From Sinorhizobium chiapasense (lineage in GTDB: Bacteria; Pseudomonadota; Alphaproteobacteria; Rhizobiales; Rhizobiaceae), in assembly GCF_036488675.1 (NCBI RefSeq), contig NZ_CP133148.1, positions 1,178,001 through 1,242,000 of the forward strand: a DNA stretch of 64,000 nt, written 5' to 3'. Position numbers and translations under genes: made by a program. The notes beneath the pieces are model-generated. The model made no database searches. It worked only from the letters and a program-made list of their open reading frames with translations, and was not told the DNA's origin. Within the stretch, counting starts at the first letter, position 1; each line of letters opens with the position of its first letter. Positions 44,438-54,317 of this stretch are shown here, in pieces.

Positions 44438-44947
44438 TCAGTTTGTTGCACGCTCAATCTTGATGTCGCCGACATCGTCGATGACCACGGTCCAGGATTC
44501 CGGCTCCTTGGCCGAAGGGTCCGTCTTCAGATAGACGGTTGCGAACATCCCCGGTTGCGGGGTGATGCCGGTCGATGTTTCCGGCCGAATGTCGGTGACG
44601 TAAGGCTTCAATGCGGTGAATTCTTCCAGCTCCGCCGACGAAACCACTTCAGGGCCGGCGGGCGTCGAGGCGATTTGCTGAATGTGCACCTGGGCGGTGC
44701 CGTCGCTCTGGCGAACGGCAATTAGCTTGTAGTAGCCGCGCTTCCCGCTCGAGCTTCCCTGCGAACCGGAAGTAGTGCCGCCGGCGTTTTCCTCCGCACC
44801 ATCCTGCAAAAGCGCGGCGCCGCTTTCCTCCCAATAACCGGTGCTGGTTACGAAGGTAATATTTGAGGGAAGCATGGCGGATTCTTGCGCCCGCAAGTTG
44901 CTTGTGGGCAGGGCGAGGCAAAGTGAGAGAAGCAGGGCTCTGTACAT
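44438..44947 (-). CDS. Hypothetical exported protein
   Basis: About 169 residues. MYRALLLSLCLALPTSNLRA is a signal peptide; the mature part has a Ser/Gly-rich segment (GGTTSGSQGSSSGKRG) after about 55 residues, then YYKLIAVRQSDGTAQVHIQQI and an acidic C-terminus ending in VVIDDVGDIKIERATN. I do not recognise a domain. AGGAGG lies 12 nt upstream of ATG 44947; an ATG at 44959 directly abuts it and is therefore less likely. Convergent with prfB and 89 bp downstream of nadK. Confidence 0.65.
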   Translation of the reverse strand: MYRALLLSLCLALPTSNLRAQESAMLPSNITFVTSTGYWEESGAALLQDGAEENAGGTTSGSQGSSSGKRGYYKLIAVRQSDGTAQVHIQQIASTPAGPEVVSSAELEEFTALKPYVTDIRPETSTGITPQPGMFATVYLKTDPSAKEPESWTVVIDDVGDIKIERATN

Positions 44948-45036
44948 CGGTCGACGCATCCTCCTGAAATGTCTGATCAGCGGGGCCGGCGGCTACCGTT
45001 TTGGACCATATCACACCCGTCTTGCAACGTGCGATT

Positions 45037-45810
45037 TCAATTGGAGAATTGCTCGGCCAGAATGCGGTCGGACCAGGAGTGATCCGGGTCGGAGAGGATG
45101 CGGGCTGTCAGTTTTTCGGATTCGGCAATCCTAACCTTGACGACCGACTTTACCTCCTGGTGATCGGCGACCGCATTGACCGGCCGCTTGTCGGCTTCCA
45201 GGATCTCGATCTCGACGGTGACATGATTGGGCAGCAGGGCTCCGCGCCAGCGCCGCGGGCGGAACGGGCTGACGGGTGTCAGCGCCAGCAGCGGCGCTTC
45301 CAGCGGCAGGATCGGCCCGTGCGCGGAGAGGTTGTATGCCGTCGAGCCGGCCGGTGTTGCCAAGAGAAGGCCGTCACAGGTCAGTTCCTCAAGCCTCGTC
45401 TTGCCGTCGATGATGACCTTCAGTTTGGCGGCCTGATAGGATTGGCGAAACAGATAGACTTCGTTGATCGCCAATGCCGTGAATACGTTGCCGTTGACGT
45501 CGGTTGTCCGCATCTCAAGCGGGTGAAAGGCGTTCTCGACAGCCCGCTCGATGCGGCGATGCAGGTCTTCCGTGCTGTAGCGGTTCATCAGAAAGCCGAC
45601 CGAGCCACGGTTCATGCCATAGACAAGCTTGCCGGTGTTCATCGTCTTGTGCAGCGTATGCAGCATAAAGCCGTCACCGCCGAGTGCGACGATCACATCG
45701 GCTTCGTCCGCTTCGTGATTGCCATAAATGGCCTTGAGATCCTTGGCCGCCTTTTGCGCCTCTGCTGCCGGAGAGGCGAGGAAGGCGAGTGAGTTGAACT
45801 TGCGGGCCAT
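45037..45810 (-). CDS. nadK: NAD kinase
   Basis: A 257-residue ATP-NAD kinase producing NADP. It has the VALGGDGFMLHTLH motif with the catalytic Asp, YGMNRGSVGFLMN, and the glycine/threonine-rich TPAGSTAYNLSAHGPILP. The length is at the short end for the family, as in other Rhizobiaceae. ATG at 45810 (MARKFNSLAFLAS) is the natural start; the frame extends 21 codons further up without family similarity. Divergent from tRNA-Thr. Confidence 0.93.
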   Translation of the reverse strand: MARKFNSLAFLASPAAEAQKAAKDLKAIYGNHEADEADVIVALGGDGFMLHTLHKTMNTGKLVYGMNRGSVGFLMNRYSTEDLHRRIERAVENAFHPLEMRTTDVNGNVFTALAINEVYLFRQSYQAAKLKVIIDGKTRLEELTCDGLLLATPAGSTAYNLSAHGPILPLEAPLLALTPVSPFRPRRWRGALLPNHVTVEIEILEADKRPVNAVADHQEVKSVVKVRIAESEKLTARILSDPDHSWSDRILAEQFSN

Positions 45811-45964
45811 GAAACTCAGTCCGTCGTCGTGAAAGGGCAGGGCGATTGGGTTGCTAACCCCATTTTCTGGCACGGCCTTGCCGCGAACGCATCCGAAAAA
45901 TTGGGAGAAGTCGCATTTTTGCTTTACACGGAATCAGAATATGATAACTGCCAGCGCGGCAAGT

Positions 45965-46040
45965 GCCCTTATAGCTCAGTTGGTAGAGCGGCTGATTTGT
46001 AATCAGTAGGTCGGGAGTTCGAGTCTCTCTGGGGGCACCA
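45965..46040 (+). tRNA. tRNA-Thr (TGT)
   Basis: A 76-nt cloverleaf. Acceptor arms GCCCTTA and TGGGGGC pair with two G-T pairs; the D arm GCTC...GAGC, the anticodon stem CTGAT/ATCAG with loop containing TGT, and T arm GGGAG TTCGAGT CTCTC are all present, with encoded CCA. Confidence 0.95.
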
Positions 46041-46085
46041 TTTTTCAACGGCTTGGCCCCATTCCCATTCATTCAGCTTCTGATT

Positions 46086-47027
46086 TCAGATGTCGAACGA
46101 TGCCGCCGGTCTCGGGTCGAACTCGCCGCAGCGCGCCATGGCAGTGAACAGGTTCTCCGCGAGATAGTCGATCAGCGCGCGCGTTGCGGGCAGCAGACCG
46201 CGGCGCGAGGGAAAGACGAGGTGGACCATCACATCGCCCGATGTCCATTCCGGCAGGACCGGAACGAGGACGCCGGTGCGGAAGGCGCGTTCGCAAATGT
46301 GGTCCGGCAAAAGCGCTATTCCCATACCCTCGATCGCGGCGCGCTCAAGAATGAGGAAATCGCTGCAACCGATGATAGGCCGGTGCGCGATTTCGATTGC
46401 GGTTCCGTCGGTATGAAGCAGTCGCCAGGTGTCGTTGGTGTGTTGCTCGTTCGTCGAAAGCGTTGGCATCTGGGCAAGATTGTCGATGGTGATGCCATTG
46501 AGACGTGCGAGAAGCGTCGGGCTTCCCGCAAGCCGCTGGCGTACCGTGCCGAACTGGCGCACGATCAATTGACTGTCGGTGTCAAGCTGTTCGCGGGCGC
46601 GCAGAGCGACATCGATTCGCTCTTCGACCAGATCAAGGCGCCTGTTGGTCGTCGTAATCAGCAAGCGAACGCCGGGATATCGGCGATGAAAGCCCGGCAG
46701 GATATCCGCCAGCATCGGCGTGAAGCCAAACGGGCAGCCGAGTCGGACGATCCCCGTCGGCTCGGCGCGAACCGCCGCAATTTCGGCTTCGGCCGCCTCG
46801 ACGCCTTCCAGCAATCCCTGGCAATGCTCGTAAAAGACGGTCCCGATTTCGGTCATGCGCAGCTTGCGCGTCGAGCGCTCGAGCAGACGGACGCCAAGTT
46901 GTTCTTCCAGGCGCGAGACATGCTTGCTGAGCTTCGATTTTGGGATGTTCAGGTCTCGCGCTGCTGCGCTGAAGCCGTTGTTTCTTACGACGGCCGCGAA
47001 GAGAGCGATGTCATTAAGGTCCTGCAA
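46086..47027 (-). CDS. LysR family transcriptional regulator
   Basis: A 313-residue LysR regulator: N-terminal winged helix-turn-helix (LNDIALFAAVVRNNGFSAAARDLN, LSKHVSRLEEQLGVRLLERST) and a C-terminal periplasmic-binding-like effector domain from about residue 90. It belongs to the CrgA-like branch. It starts with TTG at 47027 with GGGAGG 5 nt upstream. It is divergent from azoR, so it likely regulates that gene and itself; GTTTC/GAAAC at 47061-47076 is a candidate site. Effector could be a quinone or electrophile, by analogy with other azoreductase-linked LysR proteins. Confidence 0.88.
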   Translation of the reverse strand: MQDLNDIALFAAVVRNNGFSAAARDLNIPKSKLSKHVSRLEEQLGVRLLERSTRKLRMTEIGTVFYEHCQGLLEGVEAAEAEIAAVRAEPTGIVRLGCPFGFTPMLADILPGFHRRYPGVRLLITTTNRRLDLVEERIDVALRAREQLDTDSQLIVRQFGTVRQRLAGSPTLLARLNGITIDNLAQMPTLSTNEQHTNDTWRLLHTDGTAIEIAHRPIIGCSDFLILERAAIEGMGIALLPDHICERAFRTGVLVPVLPEWTSGDVMVHLVFPSRRGLLPATRALIDYLAENLFTAMARCGEFDPRPAASFDI

Positions 47028-47060
47028 TCCTGCCTCCCAAGCCCTTTTTACGCGTTGATT

Positions 47061-47076
47061 GTTTCTATCAGGAAAC
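47061..47076. promoter_or_regulatory. Candidate operator between lysR and azoR
   Basis: GTTTC-TATCAG-GAAAC is a 16-bp near-perfect dyad in the 134-bp divergent gap. It is compatible with a LysR-type site (inverted repeat with AT-rich centre) but no T-N11-A spacing is exact. Confidence 0.35.
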
Positions 47077-47161
47077 AGAATGTCAAATATCTGCGCACTT
47101 ATCCTGCGATTGTTTTCCGATCATATGAGGGACACCGCAACGCAACATAAAGGTGCCTCCC

Positions 47162-47782
47162 ATGAAAGTCCTTCATATCGACTCCGGCATTCTCGGAGAA
47201 CATTCGGTTTCCCGCCGCCTGACAGCGGCGATCGTCTCGCAGATCAAGGCCGACCGGCCGGATGCCGAGATCACCTATCGCGACCTCGTGGCCAACGGCG
47301 TGCAGCACCTCACTGGTTCGCAGATCATGGCCCCGGCCGACCTCGGTGGCGTCGAGCCGGCTCTCGCCGCCGACGTTCAGAGCGGTCGCCGGATGCTGGA
47401 AGAATTCCTGGCTGCCGACACGATCGTCATTGGTGCGCCGATGTACAACTTCTCCATTCCGAGCCAGTTGAAGGCCTGGATCGATCGCCTCGCCGTCGCC
47501 GGCAAGACCTTCCGCTACACCGAAGCTGGCCCGGAAGGGCTTGCCAAGGGTAAAAAGGTCATCATTGCCTCGACCCGCGGCGGACATTATTCCGCTGGCC
47601 CGGCTGCTGCCATGGACCATCAGGAGAGCTACCTGAGGACGGTTTTCGGCTTCTTCGGCATCACCGACGTCGAATTCGTGCGGGCCGAGGGGCTCAATCT
47701 CGGTGACGATTCGAAGCAGTTCGCGATTGCCGAGGCCGAAAAGGTGATCACTGCCGGCAACGTCCTTCGCCTGGCGAGCTAA
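47162..47782 (+). CDS. azoR: FMN-dependent NADH-azoreductase
   Basis: A 206-residue flavodoxin-fold quinone/azo reductase (AzoR/AcpD family). MKVLHIDSGILGEHSVSRRLT carries the first phosphate-binding loop, IGAPMYNFSIPSQLKAWID the FMN contact, and STRGGHYSAGPAAAMDH a second flavin region. It reduces azo dyes and quinones with NADH and protects from electrophiles. AAAGG lies upstream of ATG 47162. Divergent from its probable LysR regulator; ends at a strong terminator. Confidence 0.93.
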   Translation: MKVLHIDSGILGEHSVSRRLTAAIVSQIKADRPDAEITYRDLVANGVQHLTGSQIMAPADLGGVEPALAADVQSGRRMLEEFLAADTIVIGAPMYNFSIPSQLKAWIDRLAVAGKTFRYTEAGPEGLAKGKKVIIASTRGGHYSAGPAAAMDHQESYLRTVFGFFGITDVEFVRAEGLNLGDDSKQFAIAEAEKVITAGNVLRLAS

Positions 47783-47821
47783 GACGTTCATCTGGACCGT
47801 GGAATATCGGTTCGTTGCGGA

Positions 47822-47860
47822 GAATGCCGGCTGTGAAAGCAGCCGGCATTCTCCGTTTTT
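47822..47860 (+). terminator. Terminator of azoR
   Basis: GAATGCCGGCT pairs perfectly with AGCCGGCATTC around an 8-nt loop and is followed by TCCGTTTTT. Strong intrinsic terminator. Confidence 0.88.
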
Positions 47861-47891
47861 GCTGGTCGCCGTTTCGCGCTAATATCCGCAT

Positions 47892-48164
47892 ATGGAACGT
47901 CTGCGCGCGATGCCGATAGCAACGCTGTGGCTGGCGGCGATCATGGCCGCCGGAAGCGTTCTTGCGGCCCCTCCTGATCGGCGCTGCACTTGTCGCAATC
48001 GCGACGGATCAACATACGCGGTTGGTCAGACCGCATGCATCAGGGTGGGCGACGTCTCCTATCTGGCCCGCTGCGAAATGGATCTCAACGTGACGACGTG
48101 GAGGAAGGTGCGCGACGGTTGCCCGACCGCTCAAATCGGAACGGCGGAAGTCCCGCTTGATTGA
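47892..48164 (+). CDS. Small Cys-containing exported protein
   Basis: 90 residues with a signal peptide (MPIATLWLAAIMAAGSVLA, cleaved near AAPPDRR) and five cysteines in the mature part (RRCTCRN, QTACIRV, ARCEMD, RDGCPTA), suggesting a disulfide-stabilised periplasmic domain. ATG 47892 or the in-frame ATG at 47910 can start it. No family recognised. Convergent with rlmB, with a 13-bp gap. Confidence 0.65.
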   Translation: MERLRAMPIATLWLAAIMAAGSVLAAPPDRRCTCRNRDGSTYAVGQTACIRVGDVSYLARCEMDLNVTTWRKVRDGCPTAQIGTAEVPLD

Positions 48165-48177
48165 AGCCCCGCGCCGT

Positions 48178-49053
48178 CTAAATCTTCAAAAACTGTCGTG
48201 CCGCATACATGGCGATCGCCGCAGCGTTCGAGACGTTCAGCGATTTGATTGCTCCCGGCATGTCAAGGCGAGCAAGCGCCCTTACCGTCTGACGCGTCTT
48301 CTGCCGCAATCCCTTGCCCTCCGACCCCAATACGAGGGCGATCCTGTTGCCGGCGAAAGTACCTTCAAGCGGTTCCGGGCCCTCCGAATCGAGACCGATT
48401 GTCAGAAAACCGAGCTTGTGCAGTTCGTCTATCGCGTCGGCGAGGTTGGTGATCTGGATGTAGGGGATCAGCTCCAGCGCGCCGGAAGCGGATTTTGCCA
48501 GGACACCCGACTCGGTCGGGCTGTGGCGCATCGTGGTAATGAGTGCCCCGGCATCGAAGGCGACCGCGGAGCGCATGATTGCGCCGACATTGTGGGGATC
48601 GGTCACCTGGTCGAGCACCAGAATCAGCGGGCAGTCGCGCAGCGCTTCAAGACTGCGGTGCGGCAACGGCCGCGTTTCCAGCATCACGCCCTGGTGGATG
48701 GCGTCCGGGCCGAGAATCCTGTCCAGGTCCTGCGGCGTCACGACCTCGGTCGGAAAGGGAAGCGCGGCGTGGTCGCCGAGTTCCAACCGGGCGGCCGCGT
48801 TCTGAGTTACCGAGAGGCGAACGATTTTCCGGTCCGGATTGTCGAGGGCGGCGCGAACCGTATGCAGACCGTAGAGAAGCACCTGCTCGGGCGCGAGCGC
48901 CGGAGGTTTCCAATCGGCAGGCATCTTCTTGCGTTTGTCCTGTCTGGGCGTGGGGATCTCGCCGCGCTCGCGCCGGGCGTCGCGGTGGGCGCGCCGGAGA
49001 TTGGCATAATGGGTGTCCTTGGCGCTCTTGTCGCCGCTCTTGTCCTTGCTCAT
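48178..49053 (-). CDS. rlmB: 23S rRNA (guanosine-2'-O-)-methyltransferase RlmB
   Basis: A 291-residue SpoU/TrmH family methyltransferase. The N-terminal 60 residues are Lys/Arg-rich and disordered, followed by a substrate-binding domain (LLYGLHTVRAAL) and the SPOUT knot with DPHNVGAIMRSAVAFDAGALI, LVLGSEGKGLR and IKSLNVSNAAAIAMYAA. It should methylate G2251-equivalent in the 23S P loop. The assignment to RlmB rather than another TrmH-like enzyme is by overall similarity. ATG at 49053 fits; upstream extension is not family-like. Confidence 0.9.
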   Translation of the reverse strand: MSKDKSGDKSAKDTHYANLRRAHRDARRERGEIPTPRQDKRKKMPADWKPPALAPEQVLLYGLHTVRAALDNPDRKIVRLSVTQNAAARLELGDHAALPFPTEVVTPQDLDRILGPDAIHQGVMLETRPLPHRSLEALRDCPLILVLDQVTDPHNVGAIMRSAVAFDAGALITTMRHSPTESGVLAKSASGALELIPYIQITNLADAIDELHKLGFLTIGLDSEGPEPLEGTFAGNRIALVLGSEGKGLRQKTRQTVRALARLDMPGAIKSLNVSNAAAIAMYAARQFLKI

Positions 49054-49267
49054 GTGCGTCTTATAGTGACGTTCGATCGCCGTTGGAAACGCTTTCGGCG
49101 ATGTTCGCCGGCGCTGCTGTGGAGAATTTCTGAAATTTTGCGTTTCGCCGTGTTGACAGGACGAAGGAGGGCGGTCATATACCCGGCGCAGATCGCGAGG
49201 CGGCAGCAAATGTCGCCGCTTCCTTCACGATCTCAAATGCTTGGTCGATTGATCCCGACAGAATAAT

Positions 49268-49352
49268 GGAGGGATGCCCGAGTGGTTAAAGGGGACGGAC
49301 TGTAAATCCGTTGGCTCAGCCTACGTTGGTTCAAATCCAACTCCCTCCACCA
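49268..49352 (+). tRNA. tRNA-Tyr (GTA)
   Basis: An 85-nt class II tRNA with long variable arm: acceptor GGAGGGA/TCCCTCC, anticodon loop CTGTAAA with GTA, T arm GTTGG TTCAAAT CCAAC and encoded CCA. Confidence 0.95.
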
Positions 49353-49375
49353 TTCTGTTTCAGGATCGAAGGCCC

Positions 49376-49449
49376 GCGGGTATAGCTCAATGGTAGAGCA
49401 GCAGCCTTCCAAGCTGAATACGCGGGTTCGATTCCCGCTACCCGCTCCA
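49376..49449 (+). tRNA. tRNA-Gly (TCC)
   Basis: A 74-nt tRNA: acceptor GCGGGTA/TACCCGC, anticodon stem CAGCC/AGCTG region with TCC in the loop, T arm CGGG TTCGATT CCCG and encoded CCA. Starts 23 bp after tRNA-Tyr and precedes tuf, the common tyrT-glyT-tufB-type arrangement. Confidence 0.95.
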
Positions 49450-49711
49450 GCTCATTCCGTCATCGCAAAGACAGCTCAGACAGCGCTTCAAGTAAACGTC
49501 GCATGTCGATGATTGTGTTTATGTTCGCGCGTTCGAATTGTCGCTGCGCCGGTATCCGGCACGCCGTTTGATCCCGAAGCGCTGAGCGGCTGTGCAGCAC
49601 CGTCCCGGCGCACACAATTAAGTCTTGCGCAAATCCCGCGAAACCCTTAAACGGCTCGACAAACCGGCCCAGCCGGCTGATCCATCTTATTTGACCACAG
49701 GAAACGTACCC

Positions 49712-50887
<1,176 letters not shown>

Positions 50888-50964
50888 TGATCGCAAGGAC
50901 GATGCCGTCAGCTGCCGACGGCAGCAAGGAAGGTGCAAATGGCGCGCAAGCGCGATTTGCAGGC

Positions 50965-50998
50965 GGCGCAGGCATCGTCGCCTCCATCATCAAGTAAT
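50965..50998 (+). repeat. Duplicated 3' end of tuf
   Basis: 34 bp starting GGCGCAGGCATCGTCGCC exactly repeat the last 33 bp of tuf including its TAA stop (50855-50888), displaced by 110 bp. The sequence between (50889-50964) holds hairpins, including GCCGTC/GACGGC near 50906-50923. It carries no upstream start, so it is not a gene. It looks like a recombination scar. The 338-bp gap up to 51226 otherwise contains only the terminator and no visible gene. Confidence 0.9.
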
Positions 50999-51022
50999 TT
51001 CGGCTAGCCCGGATTTCGAAGG

Positions 51023-51050
51023 CCCCGCAGGCAACTGCGGGGTCTTCTGT
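51023..51050 (+). terminator. Terminator downstream of tuf
   Basis: CCCCGCAG pairs with CTGCGGGG around GCAA, followed by TCTTCTGT. It lies 24 bp past the duplicated tuf tail. Confidence 0.8.
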
Positions 51051-51226
51051 CTTTGGTGGTGAACACCGAACCCGCGTCTGTTTTGGGCCCGATGTACGTA
51101 ACAGCGCTCGCGGGATCCGCTGTGCGCGGTCGCCGACGAGCATAAGGTCGTCACAGATCTGATTTATCTTCCGAACCTTGCGATTTGCCGGAATGGCAAC
51201 GGTTTTGACCGAGGATCGGAATCCCA

Positions 51227-51892
51227 ATGAAAAGACGCATTGCTACGCGCCTTGCCGCGGTCGGCATCGCTTTTGTTTGTGTGTGGGCCGCCCCTCCGCG
51301 AACAGCGTCAGCCGCCGATGATGCCCCGCTTATCTGGGCGCCCGCAAAGACCGGGGCCAATGCCTACAGGCTGCGGCTCGGCGTGCGTTTCCCCTGGCGC
51401 TGGGATACGACAGCAGGGGCCGAGTTCTCGATGGGGGCGGCGCAGTCGGGGAAGATCACTCCGCCGGCCGCGCCGGTGCGCCTCTGGGGGGCGCTTTCGC
51501 GCAAGAGCGGGCGGGTGTCTACGCGCTCCTCGCAAGTCAGCTTGGACTTCAACGCCTTGAGTGGCGCCGGCAATGTGGGCGCCGCCACCGCGCGCACATG
51601 GATGGTGACGCCGACAGTCGATGCGGAGGTCCACCGTAGCATTGCCCTCCAGTGCAATGCCTACGAGAACAGTTGCGCCAAGCCGCGGCTGACGCAAACG
51701 GCCCGGCTGACGTCTCCGGCGACCCGGACGTCAATTGTCGCGCAGGGTGAGCTTTCCAGCGAGGGTGTCAACAGCGTGAGCCGCATTGGCTTCGAACAGA
51801 AGTTCGGCAATCTGCAGCTCGGCGCCGCTGTGGTCGACCCGTTGCTGGCGCCACGCAGCGTGTTCGATATCCGCTACAGCCTGAAATGGTGA
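51227..51892 (+). CDS. Hypothetical exported, probably beta-barrel-like protein
   Basis: 221 residues with a signal peptide (LAAVGIAFVCVWAAPPRTASA) and a mature part of alternating hydrophobic/hydrophilic strands (ANAYRLRLGVRFPWRW, SVSRIGFEQKFGNLQLGAAV). It ends in FDIRYSLKW, an aromatic C-terminal residue typical of outer membrane barrel proteins. Two cysteines (LQCNAYENSCAK) may form a disulfide. GAGGATCGG precedes the ATG. No named family recognised. Confidence 0.6.
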   Translation: MKRRIATRLAAVGIAFVCVWAAPPRTASAADDAPLIWAPAKTGANAYRLRLGVRFPWRWDTTAGAEFSMGAAQSGKITPPAAPVRLWGALSRKSGRVSTRSSQVSLDFNALSGAGNVGAATARTWMVTPTVDAEVHRSIALQCNAYENSCAKPRLTQTARLTSPATRTSIVAQGELSSEGVNSVSRIGFEQKFGNLQLGAAVVDPLLAPRSVFDIRYSLKW

Positions 51893-52013
51893 GGCGGCGA
51901 ACGCCCGCCCTTCAGGTATCGCGCGCGGTGCCCGGGGCGGTGCGCAAGGCAAGCGCATCTTGTGCAAAGGCGCAAAGCGCATAACTATTACTTTGTTTTT
52001 GTGGGGAGGCGTC

Positions 52014-52907
52014 ATGAAGAAGCGGATTCTCTTTTCCGGCGGCGCAGGCAAGGCCGGGCGGCATGCGGTACCTTATCTCGTCGAAGCGGGTTATGAGGTG
52101 CACAATGTCGACCTTGTTCCGCTCGACAGCCCCGGTGTCACCAACCTGATCGCCGACATCACCGACAGCGGCCAGATGTTTAATGCGCTCTCGATGCATC
52201 GGGACTTTCCCGATCTCGATCAGGGGCCGCGGCCCTTCGATGCAGTCGTTCACTTTGCTGCCATTCCGCGCATTCTCATCAAGCCGGATAACGAGACCTT
52301 CCGGGTCAACGTTATGGGCACTTACAATGTGATCGAAGCGGCGGTGAAACTCGGCATACGCAAGATCATCGTTGCCTCGAGCGAGACGACCTACGGTGTC
52401 TGCTTTGCCGAGGGCCATCGCGATTTCCACCATTTCCCGCTCGAGGAGGACTACGACGTCAACCCGATGGACTCCTACGGTCTTTCCAAGGTGGTGAACG
52501 AGAAGACGGCCCGCGCCTTTGCGGAGCGCTCGGGGTTCGACATCTACGCATTGCGCATTGGCAACGTGATCGAGCCGCATGAATATGCGAACTTCCCGCA
52601 CTACTTCGCCAATCCAGAAATCCGGAAAAGGATTGCCTGGAGCTATATCGACGCGCGCGACCTCGGCCAGATCGTCAAGCTCTGCATAGAGAAGGACGGC
52701 CTCGGCTTTGCGATATTCAACGCTGCGAACGACACCGTCTCGGCCAATACGCCTTCCCGTGAACTCGCCAAGCGGTTTTATCCGAATGTTCCCTTCAAGA
52801 AAGAGATCGGCGAGTTCGAAGGCCTTCTCTCGAACAGGAAGATTCGCGAGGTCCTCGGGTTCAAGGAGGAACACGACTGGCGGAAATACGTCCGGGTGGA
52901 GAACTGA
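52014..52907 (+). CDS. NAD(P)-dependent epimerase/dehydratase (SDR family)
   Basis: A 297-residue extended short-chain dehydrogenase. ILFSGGAGKAGRHAVPYL is the GxxGxxG nucleotide motif, VVHFAAIPR the strand-4 motif, and YGLSK the YxxxK active site (MDSYGLSKVVNEK). Related proteins include UDP-glucose 4-epimerase-like and sugar lactone oxidising (uronate dehydrogenase-like) enzymes; substrate unclear. GGGGAGG lies 5 nt before ATG 52014, deciding the start over a longer open frame. It stands alone between an exported protein and tRNA-Trp. Confidence 0.85.
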   Translation: MKKRILFSGGAGKAGRHAVPYLVEAGYEVHNVDLVPLDSPGVTNLIADITDSGQMFNALSMHRDFPDLDQGPRPFDAVVHFAAIPRILIKPDNETFRVNVMGTYNVIEAAVKLGIRKIIVASSETTYGVCFAEGHRDFHHFPLEEDYDVNPMDSYGLSKVVNEKTARAFAERSGFDIYALRIGNVIEPHEYANFPHYFANPEIRKRIAWSYIDARDLGQIVKLCIEKDGLGFAIFNAANDTVSANTPSRELAKRFYPNVPFKKEIGEFEGLLSNRKIREVLGFKEEHDWRKYVRVEN

Positions 52908-53076
52908 AGCGCCGCGACCGTCTGCGGCCTCGACGATGTCTCAGGCGGTCCACGAAATTTTCTTCGAACTTTTTACCCTTTTGTCGCGAATGCGCTTGAA
53001 AGCGTGCGGCAAACTGAATAAGAAGCCGCAGACTTGAGACGCGTGCGGGCCTTTTGACCGGTCGTTGTCTCTGTCT

Positions 53077-53152
<76 letters not shown>

Positions 53153-53251
53153 GTTTTCGTCATTCTTGCCTCATCGTCGGAATTCGGCCAGAATGAACAG
53201 AGTAGGGCGGCGCGGCCGTCTTTTTATATTCACAAAAAAGACTGATTGGCT

Positions 53252-53279
53252 CTTGTGGTTTTCGGAATCGGTCTTTATG
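53252..53279 (+). promoter_or_regulatory. Candidate secE-nusG promoter
   Basis: CTTGTG at 53252-53257 resembles the rhizobial -35 (CTTGAC) and TTTATG/TTATGT about 16-17 bp downstream the -10. It lies 75-100 bp upstream of secE, past tRNA-Trp. Confidence 0.35.
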
Positions 53280-53352
53280 TAGGGTCCAAACAGACACGCG
53301 GTGCGTGGGGCTGAATCATCGGCTTTACGCGCCGTAATGGCGTGAGCATTTT

Positions 53353-53553
53353 ATGGCATCCAAAACGAATCCGTTCACGTTTCTGCAGCAGGTTCGCTCT
53401 GAAACGTCAAAAGTGACTTGGCCTTCACGGCGCGAGACGATGATCTCGACGCTGATGGTCTTAGTCATGGTCTCTTTTGCCGCCGCCTTTTTCTTTGGTG
53501 CGGACCAGTTGATGGGCTGGCTGATGAGCCTCGTCCTCAACGTTGGCGCTTGA
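53353..53553 (+). CDS. secE: Preprotein translocase subunit SecE
   Basis: A 66-residue single-span SecE. NPFTFLQQVRSETSKVTWPSR is the conserved amphipathic cytoplasmic helix and the last 35 residues the membrane helix. With SecY and SecG it forms the Sec channel. Its location just before nusG is standard. The ribosome binding site is weak. Confidence 0.95.
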   Translation: MASKTNPFTFLQQVRSETSKVTWPSRRETMISTLMVLVMVSFAAAFFFGADQLMGWLMSLVLNVGA

Positions 53554-53569
53554 TTGGGTGGAGAGTAGC

Positions 53570-54100
53570 ATGGCTGCGCGCTGGTATATCGTTCACGCCT
53601 ATTCGAATTTCGAAAAGAAGGTCGCCGAGTCGATCGAGGAGAAGGCCAAGCAGAAGGGTCTGGATCACCTTTTCGAGAAGATCCTGGTTCCGACCGAAAA
53701 GGTCGTCGAGATTCGCCGCGGCCGCAAGGTTGACTCGGAGCGCAAGTTCTTTCCGGGCTACGTGCTTGTTCGCGCCAATCTGACCGATGAGGCCTATCAC
53801 CTCATCAAGAATACGCCGAAGGTCACGGGCTTCCTCGGAACCGACAGCAAGCCCGTTCCGATTCCGGATCATGAGGCCGAGCGGATCCTTGGTCAGGTCC
53901 AGGAAGGTGTTGACCGTCCCAAGCCGTCGGTTTCCTTCGAGATCGGCGAGCAGGTCCGGGTATCGGATGGTCCGTTCGCATCCTTCAACGGCATCGTTCA
54001 GGATGTTGATGAAGAGCGGTCACGTTTGAAGGTCGAGGTCTCGATCTTTGGTCGCGCGACCCCTGTCGAGCTGGAATATGGCCAGGTCGAAAAGGTCTGA
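53570..54100 (+). CDS. nusG: Transcription termination/antitermination protein NusG
   Basis: A 176-residue NusG: NGN domain (ARWYIVHAYSNFEKKVAES, then FFPGYVLV) binding RNA polymerase and a C-terminal KOW domain (IGEQVRVSDGPFASFNGIVQ) that contacts S10 or Rho. It begins 16 nt past the secE stop. ATG 53570 matches the family; the frame extends slightly into secE. Confidence 0.96.
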   Translation: MAARWYIVHAYSNFEKKVAESIEEKAKQKGLDHLFEKILVPTEKVVEIRRGRKVDSERKFFPGYVLVRANLTDEAYHLIKNTPKVTGFLGTDSKPVPIPDHEAERILGQVQEGVDRPKPSVSFEIGEQVRVSDGPFASFNGIVQDVDEERSRLKVEVSIFGRATPVELEYGQVEKV

Positions 54101-54317
54101 AAAATACAGGTTTAAAAGGGATGGAGCGAGTCGATTGGCTTGTTCCGGCGGAGTGATCCGCATGCGCGTGGGAGGTGTCCGGTCTTAGCCGGGTCGGTTT
54201 ATCCGCACCACGCAACCGCAGCCGCCGGTCGAAGGGCCGGCAAACGGCCGGGTGACCGGCTCAACAGCTCCTCTTCCGGTTTGACCGTATAGGGGGGGCA
54301 TTCAGAGGCAGAGAGAA
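54101..54317 (+). promoter_or_regulatory. nusG-rplK gap / L11 operon leader
   Basis: 217 bp without a gene. It probably carries the rplKA promoter and leader; E. coli L1 represses its own operon by binding this leader RNA. A plausible hairpin pair (GCCGGTC...GGGCCGGC region at 54220-54250) is seen but the L1 site could not be defined. Confidence 0.4.
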
